From NCBI RefSeq assembly GCF_003852525.1, contig NZ_QAJL01000003.1:1216134-1280133 (forward strand): a DNA stretch of 64,000 bases, written 5' to 3'. Position 1 is the first letter of the stretch; every line of letters starts with the position of its first letter. The position numbers and the translations under genes are program-made. Shown here piece by piece: positions 36,585 to 45,787 of the stretch. Origin of the DNA: Pedobacter sp. KBW06. Its GTDB lineage: Bacteria; Bacteroidota; Bacteroidia; Sphingobacteriales; Sphingobacteriaceae. The notes under the pieces are model-generated. The model was not told the DNA's origin, made no database searches, and was given only the letters and a program-made list of their open reading frames with translations.

Positions 36585-38091
36585 TTTCTTCTTTCATTGC
36601 CTCTGCTTTTTCCCTTGCTGCAATGGCACAGGCAGAGCTTTTCAGCTTATCGAGCACCAGTTCAATCTTAACCGAAGCAAAAGAGGAACAATAATCCGAC
36701 AGGCCATAAGGAATGATCAGCTCATCGTTATGAATGATAGAACCGCAGGAATACAATACGTTGGGTACATACCCTTCCCGTTCGTCGTTATTAGGAACAA
36801 CCAGCGGTTCATCTAACCTGCCAATCTCAATTGAAGGATCGTCCAGATCAAATAAACTCGCACCCAAACAATAGCGGCGCATCGGTCCTACCCCATGGGT
36901 AATTACCAGCCATCCGTCTTTTGTTTCAATCGGGGAACCACAATTGCCAATCTGGATAAATTCCCAGGGGAACATTGGTGACTGCAGCTTTACAGGATTA
37001 TCCCAAACGGTTAATTTATCCGAATACATCAGGTAATTGTTCCAGCCATCAATTCTGGACATCATGGCATACTTCCCGTTGATTTTGCGGGGGAAAAGGG
37101 CAAGGTTTTTATTTTGGGCACCAATCCCATGCAGGGGGCTGATTTTAAAATCATAAAAATCTGTGGTCTGAAGGAGCTTCGGCATGATCATCGCCCCATC
37201 AAAAGCAGTATAGGTGGCGTAATAAATCACAGAACCATCGCTTTTCACAAAACGGACAAAGCGTGCGTCTTCAATTCCTTTGCGTTCAAATTCTGAGATG
37301 GGAAAGATTACGCGGTCGGAAATGTCTGTATCCCTGGAGAAACTGATCTCATGGTAGGTGTCAGACAGCCATAGGATTTTATCATATTCCAACTTCCTTA
37401 GGTCATTTTCCTGCAGGTTCTTAGTATCCAGAATGATCCTTCTTAAAGTTGCATAATCAAACTTTTCCTCCAGTTTTTTGCCAAGCTCATCGAGGATCTC
37501 AATATCAATCTTGGAATCTGCAGCTTTTTTGAGGAAGAGTTTCTTGTTATAAACCGCATTTTTAATCACCTCAGCTTCATCAATATAATTTCCGGCAGGA
37601 ATTACCGTAATGTTATTGTCTCTGTCTATGAGGGCTCTGCGAAAGACAACAGAGGAAATATGCCCTTCACCTACGGCCCTGAAGCTGATGATGACTCTTT
37701 TCTCTCCTTCTACCAGTTCAGACTGGTCGGGATCTTCTACAATAGATGGGTTAAAAAAGGCGGCTGACTCGATGGAGTATTCATGTGTAAAATACGAACC
37801 AATGAGCAGGCGCTGGTATTTGTCCAGAGATTCGGGATCAAAACCGGCATCGTTAATCGCATTGACGACCTTCTTACAATGTCTTGTTAAGATTTTGGTA
37901 ATGTTTCTATGCCGTTTAGAATACTCCTGCAATAAAGGAGAAATGATTCCAAAGACTTCCTGGTCGGAAAGCGCCATGACATGTTTAACAACTTCTATTG
38001 CTCTTTCGTCTCCATTAAAAAAGAAACGCGCGATCACTCGTTTTGGATCAGGATATACTTTAACCGGTTTTCGTTCTACTAATAATCTCAT
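36574..38091 (-). CDS. GH130-family glycoside phosphorylase/hydrolase, long form
   Basis: A 505-residue protein with an N-terminal helical extension (about 1-170) and a GH130 five-bladed propeller (about 180-490). Propeller marks are ERKGIEDARFVRF with the likely catalytic Asp, SPLHGIGAQNKNLALFPRKINGKYAMMSRID, and CGSPIETKDGWLVITHGVG. It differs in length and motifs from the GH130 protein at 4782 and belongs to another subfamily; beta-1,2-mannoside-active members exist in such branches, but specificity is unproven. It converges on the GT4 gene with an 11-bp overlap. GT-GT-GH130 neighbourhoods suggest that it trims or recycles the product of those enzymes. Confidence 0.85.
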   Translation of the reverse strand: MRLLVERKPVKVYPDPKRVIARFFFNGDERAIEVVKHVMALSDQEVFGIISPLLQEYSKRHRNITKILTRHCKKVVNAINDAGFDPESLDKYQRLLIGSYFTHEYSIESAAFFNPSIVEDPDQSELVEGEKRVIISFRAVGEGHISSVVFRRALIDRDNNITVIPAGNYIDEAEVIKNAVYNKKLFLKKAADSKIDIEILDELGKKLEEKFDYATLRRIILDTKNLQENDLRKLEYDKILWLSDTYHEISFSRDTDISDRVIFPISEFERKGIEDARFVRFVKSDGSVIYYATYTAFDGAMIMPKLLQTTDFYDFKISPLHGIGAQNKNLALFPRKINGKYAMMSRIDGWNNYLMYSDKLTVWDNPVKLQSPMFPWEFIQIGNCGSPIETKDGWLVITHGVGPMRRYCLGASLFDLDDPSIEIGRLDEPLVVPNNDEREGYVPNVLYSCGSIIHNDELIIPYGLSDYCSSFASVKIELVLDKLKSSACAIAAREKAEAMKEETKK

Positions 38092-38492
38092 GTGTTATTA
38101 ACGTTTCAGAAGGGTAAAAAGGTTTTATGAATTTAGAATTATTTTCAAATAAAACAACCTAGAATTCTAATGTTTGCTTTTTAGCACATCCTTTTTGTCA
38201 GGATCTGTGCCAAAAAGCGTACAAAACAAGCTGACAATATTACAAAATAAGTCAGACTGACTATATCATTTCAAGACGGTAAAATGACAAACCTCAGGCG
38301 ATTGTCACGGCAAAATAATAAAGATATTTCACCATAAATCTTATTCACTTATCAATTAACAAGTTACATAAAACGTCCATTTATAACTCCTGAGCAGACA
38401 TTTCATTTGGCACAGCAGTTGACTATATGACATCAATGGTCAGAATATATAAAACAATAAATGACCTGATTAATCAATTAAAAAATAAGAAG
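38092..38492. other. 401-bp intergenic region
   Basis: No gene seen. It contains the divergent promoters of the GH130 and barrel genes, an imperfect hairpin at 38184-38210 (GCACA..TGTGC) and a short AGTCA-GAC-TGACT dyad near 38250. Neither could be assigned. Confidence 0.4.
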
Positions 38493-39128
38493 ATGAAAAA
38501 ATTATTATTATCATTAGTTGCAGTTTCTGCATTCGCTTTTAGTACTCAGGCACAAACTGAAAAAGGAAAAATTATGGTTGGTGGTAATGTTGCATTCGAT
38601 ACTCAAAAAAGCGATGCTTCAGGCGCTAAATCAAACACAAATTTCCAGATCGTTCCCAGTGTTGGTTATTTTGTAGCAGATAATTTCGCAGTAGGTACCG
38701 GAATAGGTTATGGTTACAGCAAAACCAGTGGTACTGTTTCAGGAACAGTGACCAAAATGGGCAACCAAAACACAGCATTTGTAGTTAGTCCTTTTGGCCG
38801 TTATTATGCAAACCTTTCTGAGTCATTCAAATTCTTCGGACAATTATCGGTTCCAATGGCATTTGGTAAAGACAAAGAAGTAAACGCAGACGGTAAAGTT
38901 GGTGCTAAAACTGCTTCTACTACAGAAATAGGTGTTGCTTTATCTCCAGGTTTTGCATTCTACCCTACTAAGAAAATCGGTATCGAGTTTGCTTTAAACG
39001 GATTAAACTACAACAACCTTCGTAAAGAAGACGGAAATGGCAACAAATTAAAAGGTGCTGGTTATGATGAGTTCAGCTTTGGTGCGAACTTCTTCTCTCC
39101 AAAAATCGGTATACAGTTACATTTTTAA
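38493..39128 (+). CDS. Outer-membrane beta-barrel protein, paralogue 3
   Basis: 211 residues from the ATG at 38493 (signal MKKLLLSLVAVSAFAFSTQAQ). Mature start TEKGKIMVGGNVAFD, then VGYFVADNFAVGTGIGYGYS, PFGRYYANL, LSPGFAFYPTKKIGIEFALNGLNY and the terminal KIGIQLHF, all alignable with the barrels at 30398 and 31166. An upstream in-frame ATG at 38427 would add 22 residues before the signal peptide and is rejected. Its own terminator follows. Confidence 0.88.
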   Translation: MKKLLLSLVAVSAFAFSTQAQTEKGKIMVGGNVAFDTQKSDASGAKSNTNFQIVPSVGYFVADNFAVGTGIGYGYSKTSGTVSGTVTKMGNQNTAFVVSPFGRYYANLSESFKFFGQLSVPMAFGKDKEVNADGKVGAKTASTTEIGVALSPGFAFYPTKKIGIEFALNGLNYNNLRKEDGNGNKLKGAGYDEFSFGANFFSPKIGIQLHF

Positions 39129-39160
39129 GCATTTCTACTTAAATAGATTTGGTTAGATGA

Positions 39161-39196
39161 ACAAGCCCGGGCAATTTGTCCGGGCTTGTTATTTTT
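39161..39196 (+). terminator. Intrinsic terminator
   Basis: ACAAGCCCGG and CCGGGCTTGT form a perfect 10-bp stem with a 9-base loop, followed by TATTTTT. Confidence 0.88.
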
Positions 39197-39354
39197 AGGG
39201 ATTTTTTTCTAATTTTAGCAATGAAAGCAGTTTACAGCTATGGCTAACTTATATATTCTCATGAAACCGTCGCCGATGATCACTTCATCACCTTACAAAC
39301 CGATTTTGGGAGCTCTTGAGAACCATTAAAAATCAAAAAAAACAATATAGACTG

Positions 39355-40458
39355 ATGAAAAAAATACTTTTAATTGCCTGCGGCATCGGATTTACACTTT
39401 CCGTAAATGCACAGGAAAACCCTTTGAAAACGATCAAGGATAATGCTGCGACTGCAGTTAAGAACCAGGGACAGTCGGGCACCTGCTGGAACTATTCCAC
39501 AACTTCCTTAATAGAATCGGAAGAACTGCGTAAAGGACTGGGAGAATTTAACCTTTCCGAAATGTATACTGCCCGTAACATTTACCTGGAAAAAGCTAAA
39601 AATTATATTCTTCGTCAGGGGAAAGCTCAATTTGGCGAAGGCGGACTGGGACATGACCTCATCCGTGCGGTTTCTTTATATGGTGCCATGCCTCAGGAGG
39701 CTTTCCAGGGAGTAAGCGGAGAAATCCCCAACCATAGCGGACTGGAAGAAGCCTTGAAAACTTACCTTGACCAGGTCTTAAAAAAACGTCCTCTTGATGC
39801 CAACTGGCTAAAAGGTTATGAGGAAATCCTGGATCAGAAAATCGGAACTCCTCCGGCAACTTTCGATTATAAAGGGAAAAATTATACGGCAAAAACTTTT
39901 GCAAAAGAGGTATTAAAGTTTGATGCCAATGATTATGTAAACATTTCTTCTTTTACGCATCATCCTTATTATGCTCCGTTCATCCTGGAAGCGCCGGATA
40001 ACTTCGCCAACGGATCATTTTATAACCTTCCATTGAACGAAATGGTAAACCTGACAAAAACAGCGCTTAAAGACGGATATACCGTTATGTGGGATGCCGA
40101 TGTGAGCAGCAAAAACTTCCAGCAAAAGAAAGGATATGCGATGATGTTTGCTGATGAGGCAGATGTAAAAGCAGCTACTTTAAATCCGAATGCAAAGGAG
40201 ACGGCCTATTCTCCGGAATTACGTCAGCAGTTATACGAAGATCTGACCACTCAGGATGATCACTTAATGCACCTGACCGGCCTGGACCAAAGCAGCGATG
40301 GCAAGTACTTTTTTAAAGTGAAGAATTCATGGGGCGATGTAGGTCCGTTTAAAGGATATATCGAAGTTTCAGAACCTTACTTTGCCATCAATACCGTTAG
40401 TTTAGTGGTACCTAAGGCAGCTTTGTCTAAAGAATTGAAAAAGAAATTAGGGCTATAA
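39355..40458 (+). CDS. Secreted C1-family cysteine peptidase (bleomycin hydrolase/PepC-like)
   Basis: 367 residues from the ATG at 39355, giving a signal peptide MKKILLIACGIGFTLSVNAQ. Catalytic features: KNQGQSGTCWNYSTTSLIE (oxyanion Gln and nucleophile Cys), DDHLMHLTGLD with the catalytic His, and FKVKNSWGD with the Asn. These match the aminopeptidase C/bleomycin hydrolase branch of papain-like enzymes, normally cytoplasmic and about 450 residues. Here the protein is exported and shorter. It stands alone between two terminators. Confidence 0.9.
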   Translation: MKKILLIACGIGFTLSVNAQENPLKTIKDNAATAVKNQGQSGTCWNYSTTSLIESEELRKGLGEFNLSEMYTARNIYLEKAKNYILRQGKAQFGEGGLGHDLIRAVSLYGAMPQEAFQGVSGEIPNHSGLEEALKTYLDQVLKKRPLDANWLKGYEEILDQKIGTPPATFDYKGKNYTAKTFAKEVLKFDANDYVNISSFTHHPYYAPFILEAPDNFANGSFYNLPLNEMVNLTKTALKDGYTVMWDADVSSKNFQQKKGYAMMFADEADVKAATLNPNAKETAYSPELRQQLYEDLTTQDDHLMHLTGLDQSSDGKYFFKVKNSWGDVGPFKGYIEVSEPYFAINTVSLVVPKAALSKELKKKLGL

Positions 40459-40472
40459 TTTTACCCTGATAT

Positions 40473-40508
40473 AAAAAAACGATGTCCTTAAAGCACATCG
40501 TTTTTTTT
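40473..40508 (+). terminator. Intrinsic terminator after C1 peptidase gene
   Basis: CGATGT pairs with ACATCG, extended by a run of A pairing with eight T residues. Confidence 0.85.
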
Positions 40509-40636
40509 GTATTACTCCTCATGGATTGGTCCATATCAAAATCGAGATTCAGTAATGGTTACCATATTTCAGCAGGAATGCCCTGAATGATGCCTGGAAT
40601 TGCCCCGACAGTAGCTCAGGAGTATCATTTGAAATA

Positions 40637-40713
40637 AAATAGCCTGTGTGCTTTAAGGACATGCAAATCTTTCTTTCAAAAGATTTGAGGACGCAAAGCG
40701 CACAGGCTATTTT
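40637..40713. terminator. Long nested hairpin, probable terminator of S9 gene
   Basis: Outer arms AAAATAGCCTGTG(T)GCTTT and AAAGCGCACAGGCTATTTT pair almost completely, and an inner hairpin CAAATCTT..AAGATTTG lies between them. It sits between the end of the minus-strand S9 gene and the C1 peptidase terminator. On the minus strand it is followed by ATTTTATTTC. The size and nesting are larger than needed for a terminator. Confidence 0.5.
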
Positions 40714-40723
40714 AATACCAGAA

Positions 40724-43228
40724 TTATTTTTTCTGTTCTATTTCTCTTTCCATCTCCACAACATCTACCTGATCAGTTTGGGAAAAATCCCCGATCAGGT
40801 ATTTATTGAAATGATCTGCCAGTTTCCAGAACGTATATTCAGTTAAGTCACCGAAACCATGGCGTTGACCAGGAACGATCACGAACTCAAATCTTTTACC
40901 TGCTTTCATTAAGGCGTTTGCTACCCTGATGGTGTTTGCAGGATGTACGTTATTGTCAATATCACCAGTCATCAGCATCAGGTGTCCTTTTAGGTTTTTG
41001 GCCAGATCAGGATTCTTATCTATGCTATATTTAAAGGTAGTATCGCCTTTTGCGGAAATGATTTCTTTCACGCCATGGTGTTTCTCACTCCACCAACGGT
41101 TGTAGATACTGTTATCGTGGTTTCCTGCATTGGAAACTGCCGCTTTAAAGAAATCAGGATAAACCAGCATCGCTGCAGTCGACATAAAGCCACCACCGGA
41201 ATGTCCTGTGATCCCAACCCTGCTCGCATCGATAAATGGATTTCTATCGGCCAATTGCTCAACCGCAGCTTTTTTATCTGCCAACCCATAATCACGCAGG
41301 TTACCATAACCAAAGGTATGATACCATTTTGATCTGGCAGGATTGCCACCACGGTTACCTACCGTAATCACAATATAACCGAATTGTGCCAGGCGTTCCG
41401 TTCTGTCCATACTTTTACTGAAAGCTTTATTTACCGCTTCCGTTTGAGGTCCTGGATAGACGTACTCGATGATTGGATATTTCTTGCTGGGATCAAAATC
41501 AAATGGTTTGTACATTACACCATAAATATCCGTGATGCCATCATCAGCTTTCACTTTGAAAGGCTCAGGAAATTTATAACCTGTGGCCATTAACAGGGAT
41601 AGATCTGTAGTTTCCAGGTTCATCACCACTCTTCCGTTATTGTCCATCACCACCGCTTTAGGTGCTGTATTTACTCTGGAAAAGTTATCGACAAAGAATT
41701 TCGCTTCATCATTCATGCTGATGGCATGATCATAGTCGCCGGCGTTTAACAATTTGATTCCGGAGCCATCAAAATTGATGCGGTATAAATGCACATAGTA
41801 AGGGTCTTCTTTACTTTCTCTGCCATTGGCAGTAAAATAAAGCACCCTGTTTTTCTCATCTATATTAACGATGTCTTCACAATGGAAAGCACCTTTGGTA
41901 ATTTGATTTTTTAATTTCCCCGCAGCATCGAACAGGTAAAAATGTCCCCATCCGTCGCGTTCCGACCAGTGGATGATTTCTTTACCATCGTTTACCAATC
42001 CCGGGCGATTCACTTCCACATAAGTATTGAAGCGTTCATCGATCAGTGGAGCAACTGTTCCCGTATGAATATCTACGGTGCAAACATCTACTCTTTTCAG
42101 GTCTCTGCTGGTCCTTGAAAAATAGATTTTACTGTTATTTCCCAACCAGATGGACGGTCTGAATTCGTTATCTCTGTCTTTATTTAGCGCAGGCGCTCCC
42201 CAGGCGGAAACACTCTGGTCTTTAAAGGCTGCGGTATTTAGCTTTTTATAGGTTTTTGCGCTAAAGTCGAACAGCAACATTTCGTCGATTGGTGCTTCCG
42301 GCTCACCAGGCATCTGGTATTTATACGTTTCCAGTGTCGGTCTTCCTGCGCTGATGTTATTGATCACCCAAAGGTCTTTCACCTTACGGCTATCTGATCT
42401 GTTTAATACAAAATATTTAGAATTTGGCGACCATAATACCCAGGCCCTTCTTCTCTTTTTATTGTTCTTTTCGTTCTCTTCATTATTTTCACCATCGCCA
42501 TTGCTTCCATAAGAATAGAATTTCAGTCCGTCTTTAGTCAACTGGTTTTCTACGATGGTACTATCTTCTTCGTTCTTAACGGCTTTTTTATAATTCTCTT
42601 TGTCCATCCAATACAGGTTATAGTTCCTGGTAAAGATGATGGCTGAAGAATCCGGAGCTACCGAGCCCCAGGTCGGTTTTGCTTTAGGTTTTTCGTAGTT
42701 AGATACTTCAGTTAGCTTTGCACTGGCCAGCACATAATTGAAGAAATAGATCTTTTTCTGCATAGAATCCGCAGCTTTTTTGTCTTTTCTATCCTTTTTG
42801 AGCTCGTCAATGGAACTTTTCACTTCAAAGGTAACGGCTTTTTCATCGCTGGAAAACTTCAGGTTTTCCAAAGGCAGGTGTTGTGCATCAAAAGGATCAC
42901 GAATGATCGTGGTGATCTCTGCCGCCAGTTTTGCATTGTCAAAAATTTTCTTCTTTGTCTTCGCCGATGGATCTACCAGGTACCATTCTTTTCCGGATGG
43001 TGTTTCATATTCATACCAAAAACGATTGCTCAGTTTCAGCCAATGTGGATCTACCGCGGTGGAGTAGACCATTTTCTTAAGCTTTGCAGGTGAAAATCTC
43101 GATGCCAGCTGGTAATTGGCTTTCGGTGCGGCTACTGTTGACTCTGTAATGGTGAAAGTTTTGGTTTGTGCCATCGCACCGTACCCCATACAAAGCGACA
43201 ATAAAAGTGGTGTGTAAAGTTTCTTCAT
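40724..43228 (-). CDS. S9-family prolyl oligopeptidase / dipeptidyl peptidase IV-like
   Basis: An 834-residue secreted serine peptidase: signal peptide (about 1-20, ending AMAQ), an eight-bladed DPPIV N-terminal propeller (about 100-560) and a C-terminal alpha/beta-hydrolase (about 600-815). The catalytic triad is visible as Ser in VGITGHSGGGFMS, Asp in LMTGDIDNNVHPANT and His in VPGQRHGFGD. It would cleave dipeptides or oligopeptides in the periplasm. It stands as a single gene on the minus strand. Confidence 0.93.
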   Translation of the reverse strand: MKKLYTPLLLSLCMGYGAMAQTKTFTITESTVAAPKANYQLASRFSPAKLKKMVYSTAVDPHWLKLSNRFWYEYETPSGKEWYLVDPSAKTKKKIFDNAKLAAEITTIIRDPFDAQHLPLENLKFSSDEKAVTFEVKSSIDELKKDRKDKKAADSMQKKIYFFNYVLASAKLTEVSNYEKPKAKPTWGSVAPDSSAIIFTRNYNLYWMDKENYKKAVKNEEDSTIVENQLTKDGLKFYSYGSNGDGENNEENEKNNKKRRRAWVLWSPNSKYFVLNRSDSRKVKDLWVINNISAGRPTLETYKYQMPGEPEAPIDEMLLFDFSAKTYKKLNTAAFKDQSVSAWGAPALNKDRDNEFRPSIWLGNNSKIYFSRTSRDLKRVDVCTVDIHTGTVAPLIDERFNTYVEVNRPGLVNDGKEIIHWSERDGWGHFYLFDAAGKLKNQITKGAFHCEDIVNIDEKNRVLYFTANGRESKEDPYYVHLYRINFDGSGIKLLNAGDYDHAISMNDEAKFFVDNFSRVNTAPKAVVMDNNGRVVMNLETTDLSLLMATGYKFPEPFKVKADDGITDIYGVMYKPFDFDPSKKYPIIEYVYPGPQTEAVNKAFSKSMDRTERLAQFGYIVITVGNRGGNPARSKWYHTFGYGNLRDYGLADKKAAVEQLADRNPFIDASRVGITGHSGGGFMSTAAMLVYPDFFKAAVSNAGNHDNSIYNRWWSEKHHGVKEIISAKGDTTFKYSIDKNPDLAKNLKGHLMLMTGDIDNNVHPANTIRVANALMKAGKRFEFVIVPGQRHGFGDLTEYTFWKLADHFNKYLIGDFSQTDQVDVVEMEREIEQKK

Positions 43229-43557
43229 TTGTGCCTTTTAATAAACCGTCTAAATTATTGATTACCGACGGAATAGCAGCTTCCTTCTTTGTAATAAATG
43301 CGATAGTTTTCTTCGTTATGTTCAGGTCCTTTAACAATGTATTGAAGATGAGTTCGGGCACAATTGGTCTTTCCCTAATTTTCAATGGATGGTTTACGAG
43401 CCCGGAATTGGCCAGGAAGACCTTTTCATGGCTTTTTATCAGCGAACTGAACAACCTGCAAATGCGCAAATATCCCGAAAGCAATGGCAAATCATGCATT
43501 GCAAATTTTATGAGTAAATCAGGATTGATTTTTTAGTTTTGTATCAAATACTTATTT
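43229..43557. other. 329-bp intergenic region
   Basis: Divergent promoter region. Open frames exist on both strands here but have no recognisable composition or start context. A -7 element TAGTTTTG at 43534-43541 matches the TAnnTTTG consensus and lies 16 bp before the first deacetylase ATG. Confidence 0.5.
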
Positions 43558-44448
43558 ATGAAATACTCCTTCCTACCCCTTTTCGCTGCGGCGTTAATTT
43601 TTACTGCAGGATGCCAGTCAAAATCACAAAGCAACGGCACTGACAAAAATACAAAAGACACGCTGACGACCACTACAGACGGCACAAATACACCTGCCGC
43701 TGAAGAAGGCCAGGTGGCTACCGGCGACATCTCTAAAATGAAAGTTGCCGATGCAAAAACCATTCTTGCACGCAAGCAGGTTCCTATTTTATGTTATCAT
43801 CAAATCCGCGACTGGAGGGCAAAAGACTCCAAAGGGGCTAAAGATTATATTATTCCTATTGCGACCTTTAAAGACCATATGAAAATGCTGGCCGATAGTG
43901 GTTATCATACAATCCTTCCTGATCAGCTCTATGATTATTTAAACAATGGTACAAAATTGCCAAGCAAGCCCATCATGCTGACTTTTGATGATACTGACCT
44001 TGATCAGTTTACCATTGCCGCTCCGGAAATGAAAAAATACGGATTTAAAGGGGTATTCTTTGTGATGACTGTTTCGCTTGGAAGACCAAATTACATGAGC
44101 AGAGATCAGGTAAAAGCACTTTCTGATATGGGTCATGTAATCGGTTCCCATACCTGGGATCACCATAATGTTAAAAAATATCAGGGACAGGATTGGGTAA
44201 CACAAATTGAGAAACCAACAAAAACTTTAGAAGAGATCACTGGTAAGAACATTCATCATTTCGCCTATCCTTTTGGATTATGGAATCCGGAAGCCATTCC
44301 TGAACTTAAAAAAAGAGGGATGAAATCGGCCTTTATCCTGGCAACCAAACGTGATGAAAATGATCCATTATTTACCATCAGAAGAATCATTGCCAGCGGT
44401 TACTGGAGTTCAAAAACATTAAGTAACAGCATTAAAAACAGCTTCTAA
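43558..44448 (+). CDS. Polysaccharide deacetylase (CE4/NodB) lipoprotein, copy 1
   Basis: A 296-residue lipoprotein (MKYSFLPLFAAALIFTAGC, lipobox at Cys 19) with a Ser/Thr-rich linker (about 20-55) and a NodB fold. Motif 1 is PIMLTFDDTDLDQ (the usual TFDDG has Thr in place of Gly), motif 2 is VIGSHTWDHHN with the metal-binding His pair, motif 3 is HFAYPFGLWN. It likely removes N- or O-acetyl groups from an envelope polysaccharide or peptidoglycan. A close paralogue follows 24 bp downstream, so the two form an operon. Confidence 0.9.
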   Translation: MKYSFLPLFAAALIFTAGCQSKSQSNGTDKNTKDTLTTTTDGTNTPAAEEGQVATGDISKMKVADAKTILARKQVPILCYHQIRDWRAKDSKGAKDYIIPIATFKDHMKMLADSGYHTILPDQLYDYLNNGTKLPSKPIMLTFDDTDLDQFTIAAPEMKKYGFKGVFFVMTVSLGRPNYMSRDQVKALSDMGHVIGSHTWDHHNVKKYQGQDWVTQIEKPTKTLEEITGKNIHHFAYPFGLWNPEAIPELKKRGMKSAFILATKRDENDPLFTIRRIIASGYWSSKTLSNSIKNSF

Positions 44449-44472
44449 GCGGAGCGTCTACCTACAGAAGAT

Positions 44473-45339
44473 ATGTTTATGAAAAGTACCTTATTAAAAG
44501 TGGCCGCTTTCTCGGCGCTGAGCCTTTCTGCCTGTGTGGGCAATAGCCAGGCAGGTAAAGAAAATGCAGTTGCTGCAGATGTTTCTGCATCTGCCAGTAC
44601 AAGTGTTGTTAAAGACAGCTTAAGCAGTAAGCCTGCTACCGCAGCAGAGGTAATCGCTAAAAAAGAAGTTCCTGTGCTTTGTTATCACCAGATCAGGGAT
44701 TGGAAAGCCAGCGATTCCAAACGTGCACATGATGATATTATTCCACCTGCAAATTTCAGTCAGCATATAAAAATGCTGGCGGATAGTGGTTACCATACCA
44801 TTTTGCCGGATGAGCTATATGATTACCTGAATTATGGGAAGAAACTTCCTGAAAAACCAATTATGATCACCTTTGATGATACGGACCTGGATCAATATAC
44901 TGTAGGTGCAAAAGAATTAAAGAAACATGGTTTTAAAGGGGTATTTTTCATTATGACTGTTTCTATCGGCAGGCCACGTTACATGAGTAAGGCACAGATT
45001 AAAGAGCTTTCTGATGAAGGGCATGTCATCGCCAGTCATACCTGGAACCATAAGAACTTTGCTCAATTTACAGATGAAGACTGGGAAATTCAGATTGATA
45101 AACCAACAAAAACGCTGGAAACCATTACCGGTAAGAAGGTAGAATATTTTGCTTATCCTTATGGGGTTTCTAAAGCGGAGAACCTGCACAAATTAAAAGA
45201 ACATGGCTTCAAAGCTGCTTTTATTCTGTCTACGAAGCGGGATCCGAACTATCCTTTGTTTACGATCCGCCGTATTATAGATCCCGGAACTTATACGGCC
45301 AGGAATCTATATAACAGCATCAATAAAAGTTTTAAATAA
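44473..45339 (+). CDS. Polysaccharide deacetylase (CE4/NodB) lipoprotein, copy 2
   Basis: 288 residues (or 286 from the ATG at 44479). Lipobox LSAC after STLLKVAAFSALSLS. The NodB motifs are PIMITFDDTDLDQYT, VIASHTWNHKN and YFAYPYGVSK. From the VPVLCYHQIRDW segment onward it is clearly a duplicate of the preceding protein, while the lipoprotein linkers differ. Both copies share the TFDDT variant. Its last 8 bp overlap the convergent GreA-like gene. Confidence 0.9.
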   Translation: MFMKSTLLKVAAFSALSLSACVGNSQAGKENAVAADVSASASTSVVKDSLSSKPATAAEVIAKKEVPVLCYHQIRDWKASDSKRAHDDIIPPANFSQHIKMLADSGYHTILPDELYDYLNYGKKLPEKPIMITFDDTDLDQYTVGAKELKKHGFKGVFFIMTVSIGRPRYMSKAQIKELSDEGHVIASHTWNHKNFAQFTDEDWEIQIDKPTKTLETITGKKVEYFAYPYGVSKAENLHKLKEHGFKAAFILSTKRDPNYPLFTIRRIIDPGTYTARNLYNSINKSFK

Positions 45340-45784
45340 TCTTATTGAGGAGATAATCTTTGCCATTAAAAGCAAAGGTATCTCCTTTTTGCTTTCCTAT
45401 AAGCAGCTTGCCAATCGGCGAGGCTGCGGAAATGGCGAAAATACTTTCTCCATCCAGTTGCAGTTGTCCGGCGCTAATGCTGATGTAAAAAGTACCCTGG
45501 GAAGTATAAGCCAGGTTTCCATTTCTCACCCTGTCATTTTCCGGTGTATCTTTAATCGCATTTAAAAGCTGCAGGTTTTGCTGTGCATCCATCAACAGGC
45601 TTTTATTCCTGCTGATGTCCTGCGCCATCATTTCCCGTGTGGTTTCAAACTTATCTCCGGCACTGCTCTTTGTATCATCATTACTGGCTTCCCTCGACTG
45701 TTCCAATGCCGTTTCGGCGGTCTGGATTCTTTGTTCTACGAAGCTTAAACAAAGGAGGTATAATTTCTCTTTAATGTCCTGCAT
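45332..45784 (-). CDS. GreA/GreB C-terminal-like protein
   Basis: A 150-residue protein with an N-terminal helical hairpin (about 1-75, with KSSAGDKFETTREMM, the Gre-type signature) and a C-terminal FKBP-like part (SAASPIGKLLIGKQKGDTFAFNGKDYLLNKI). It looks like the transcript-cleavage-factor relatives of Bacteroidota that are sometimes mislabelled 3-oxoacyl-ACP synthase. A role at RNA polymerase is inference. It follows the nitroreductase gene by 3 bp. Confidence 0.75.
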   Translation of the reverse strand: MQDIKEKLYLLCLSFVEQRIQTAETALEQSREASNDDTKSSAGDKFETTREMMAQDISRNKSLLMDAQQNLQLLNAIKDTPENDRVRNGNLAYTSQGTFYISISAGQLQLDGESIFAISAASPIGKLLIGKQKGDTFAFNGKDYLLNKII

Positions 45785-45787
45785 AAA

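Noticed and set aside
43077..43536. Open frames of 122 and 140 codons on both strands between the S9 and deacetylase genes
   Set aside because: They overlap each other and the S9 signal-peptide region, with no protein-like conservation or start context.
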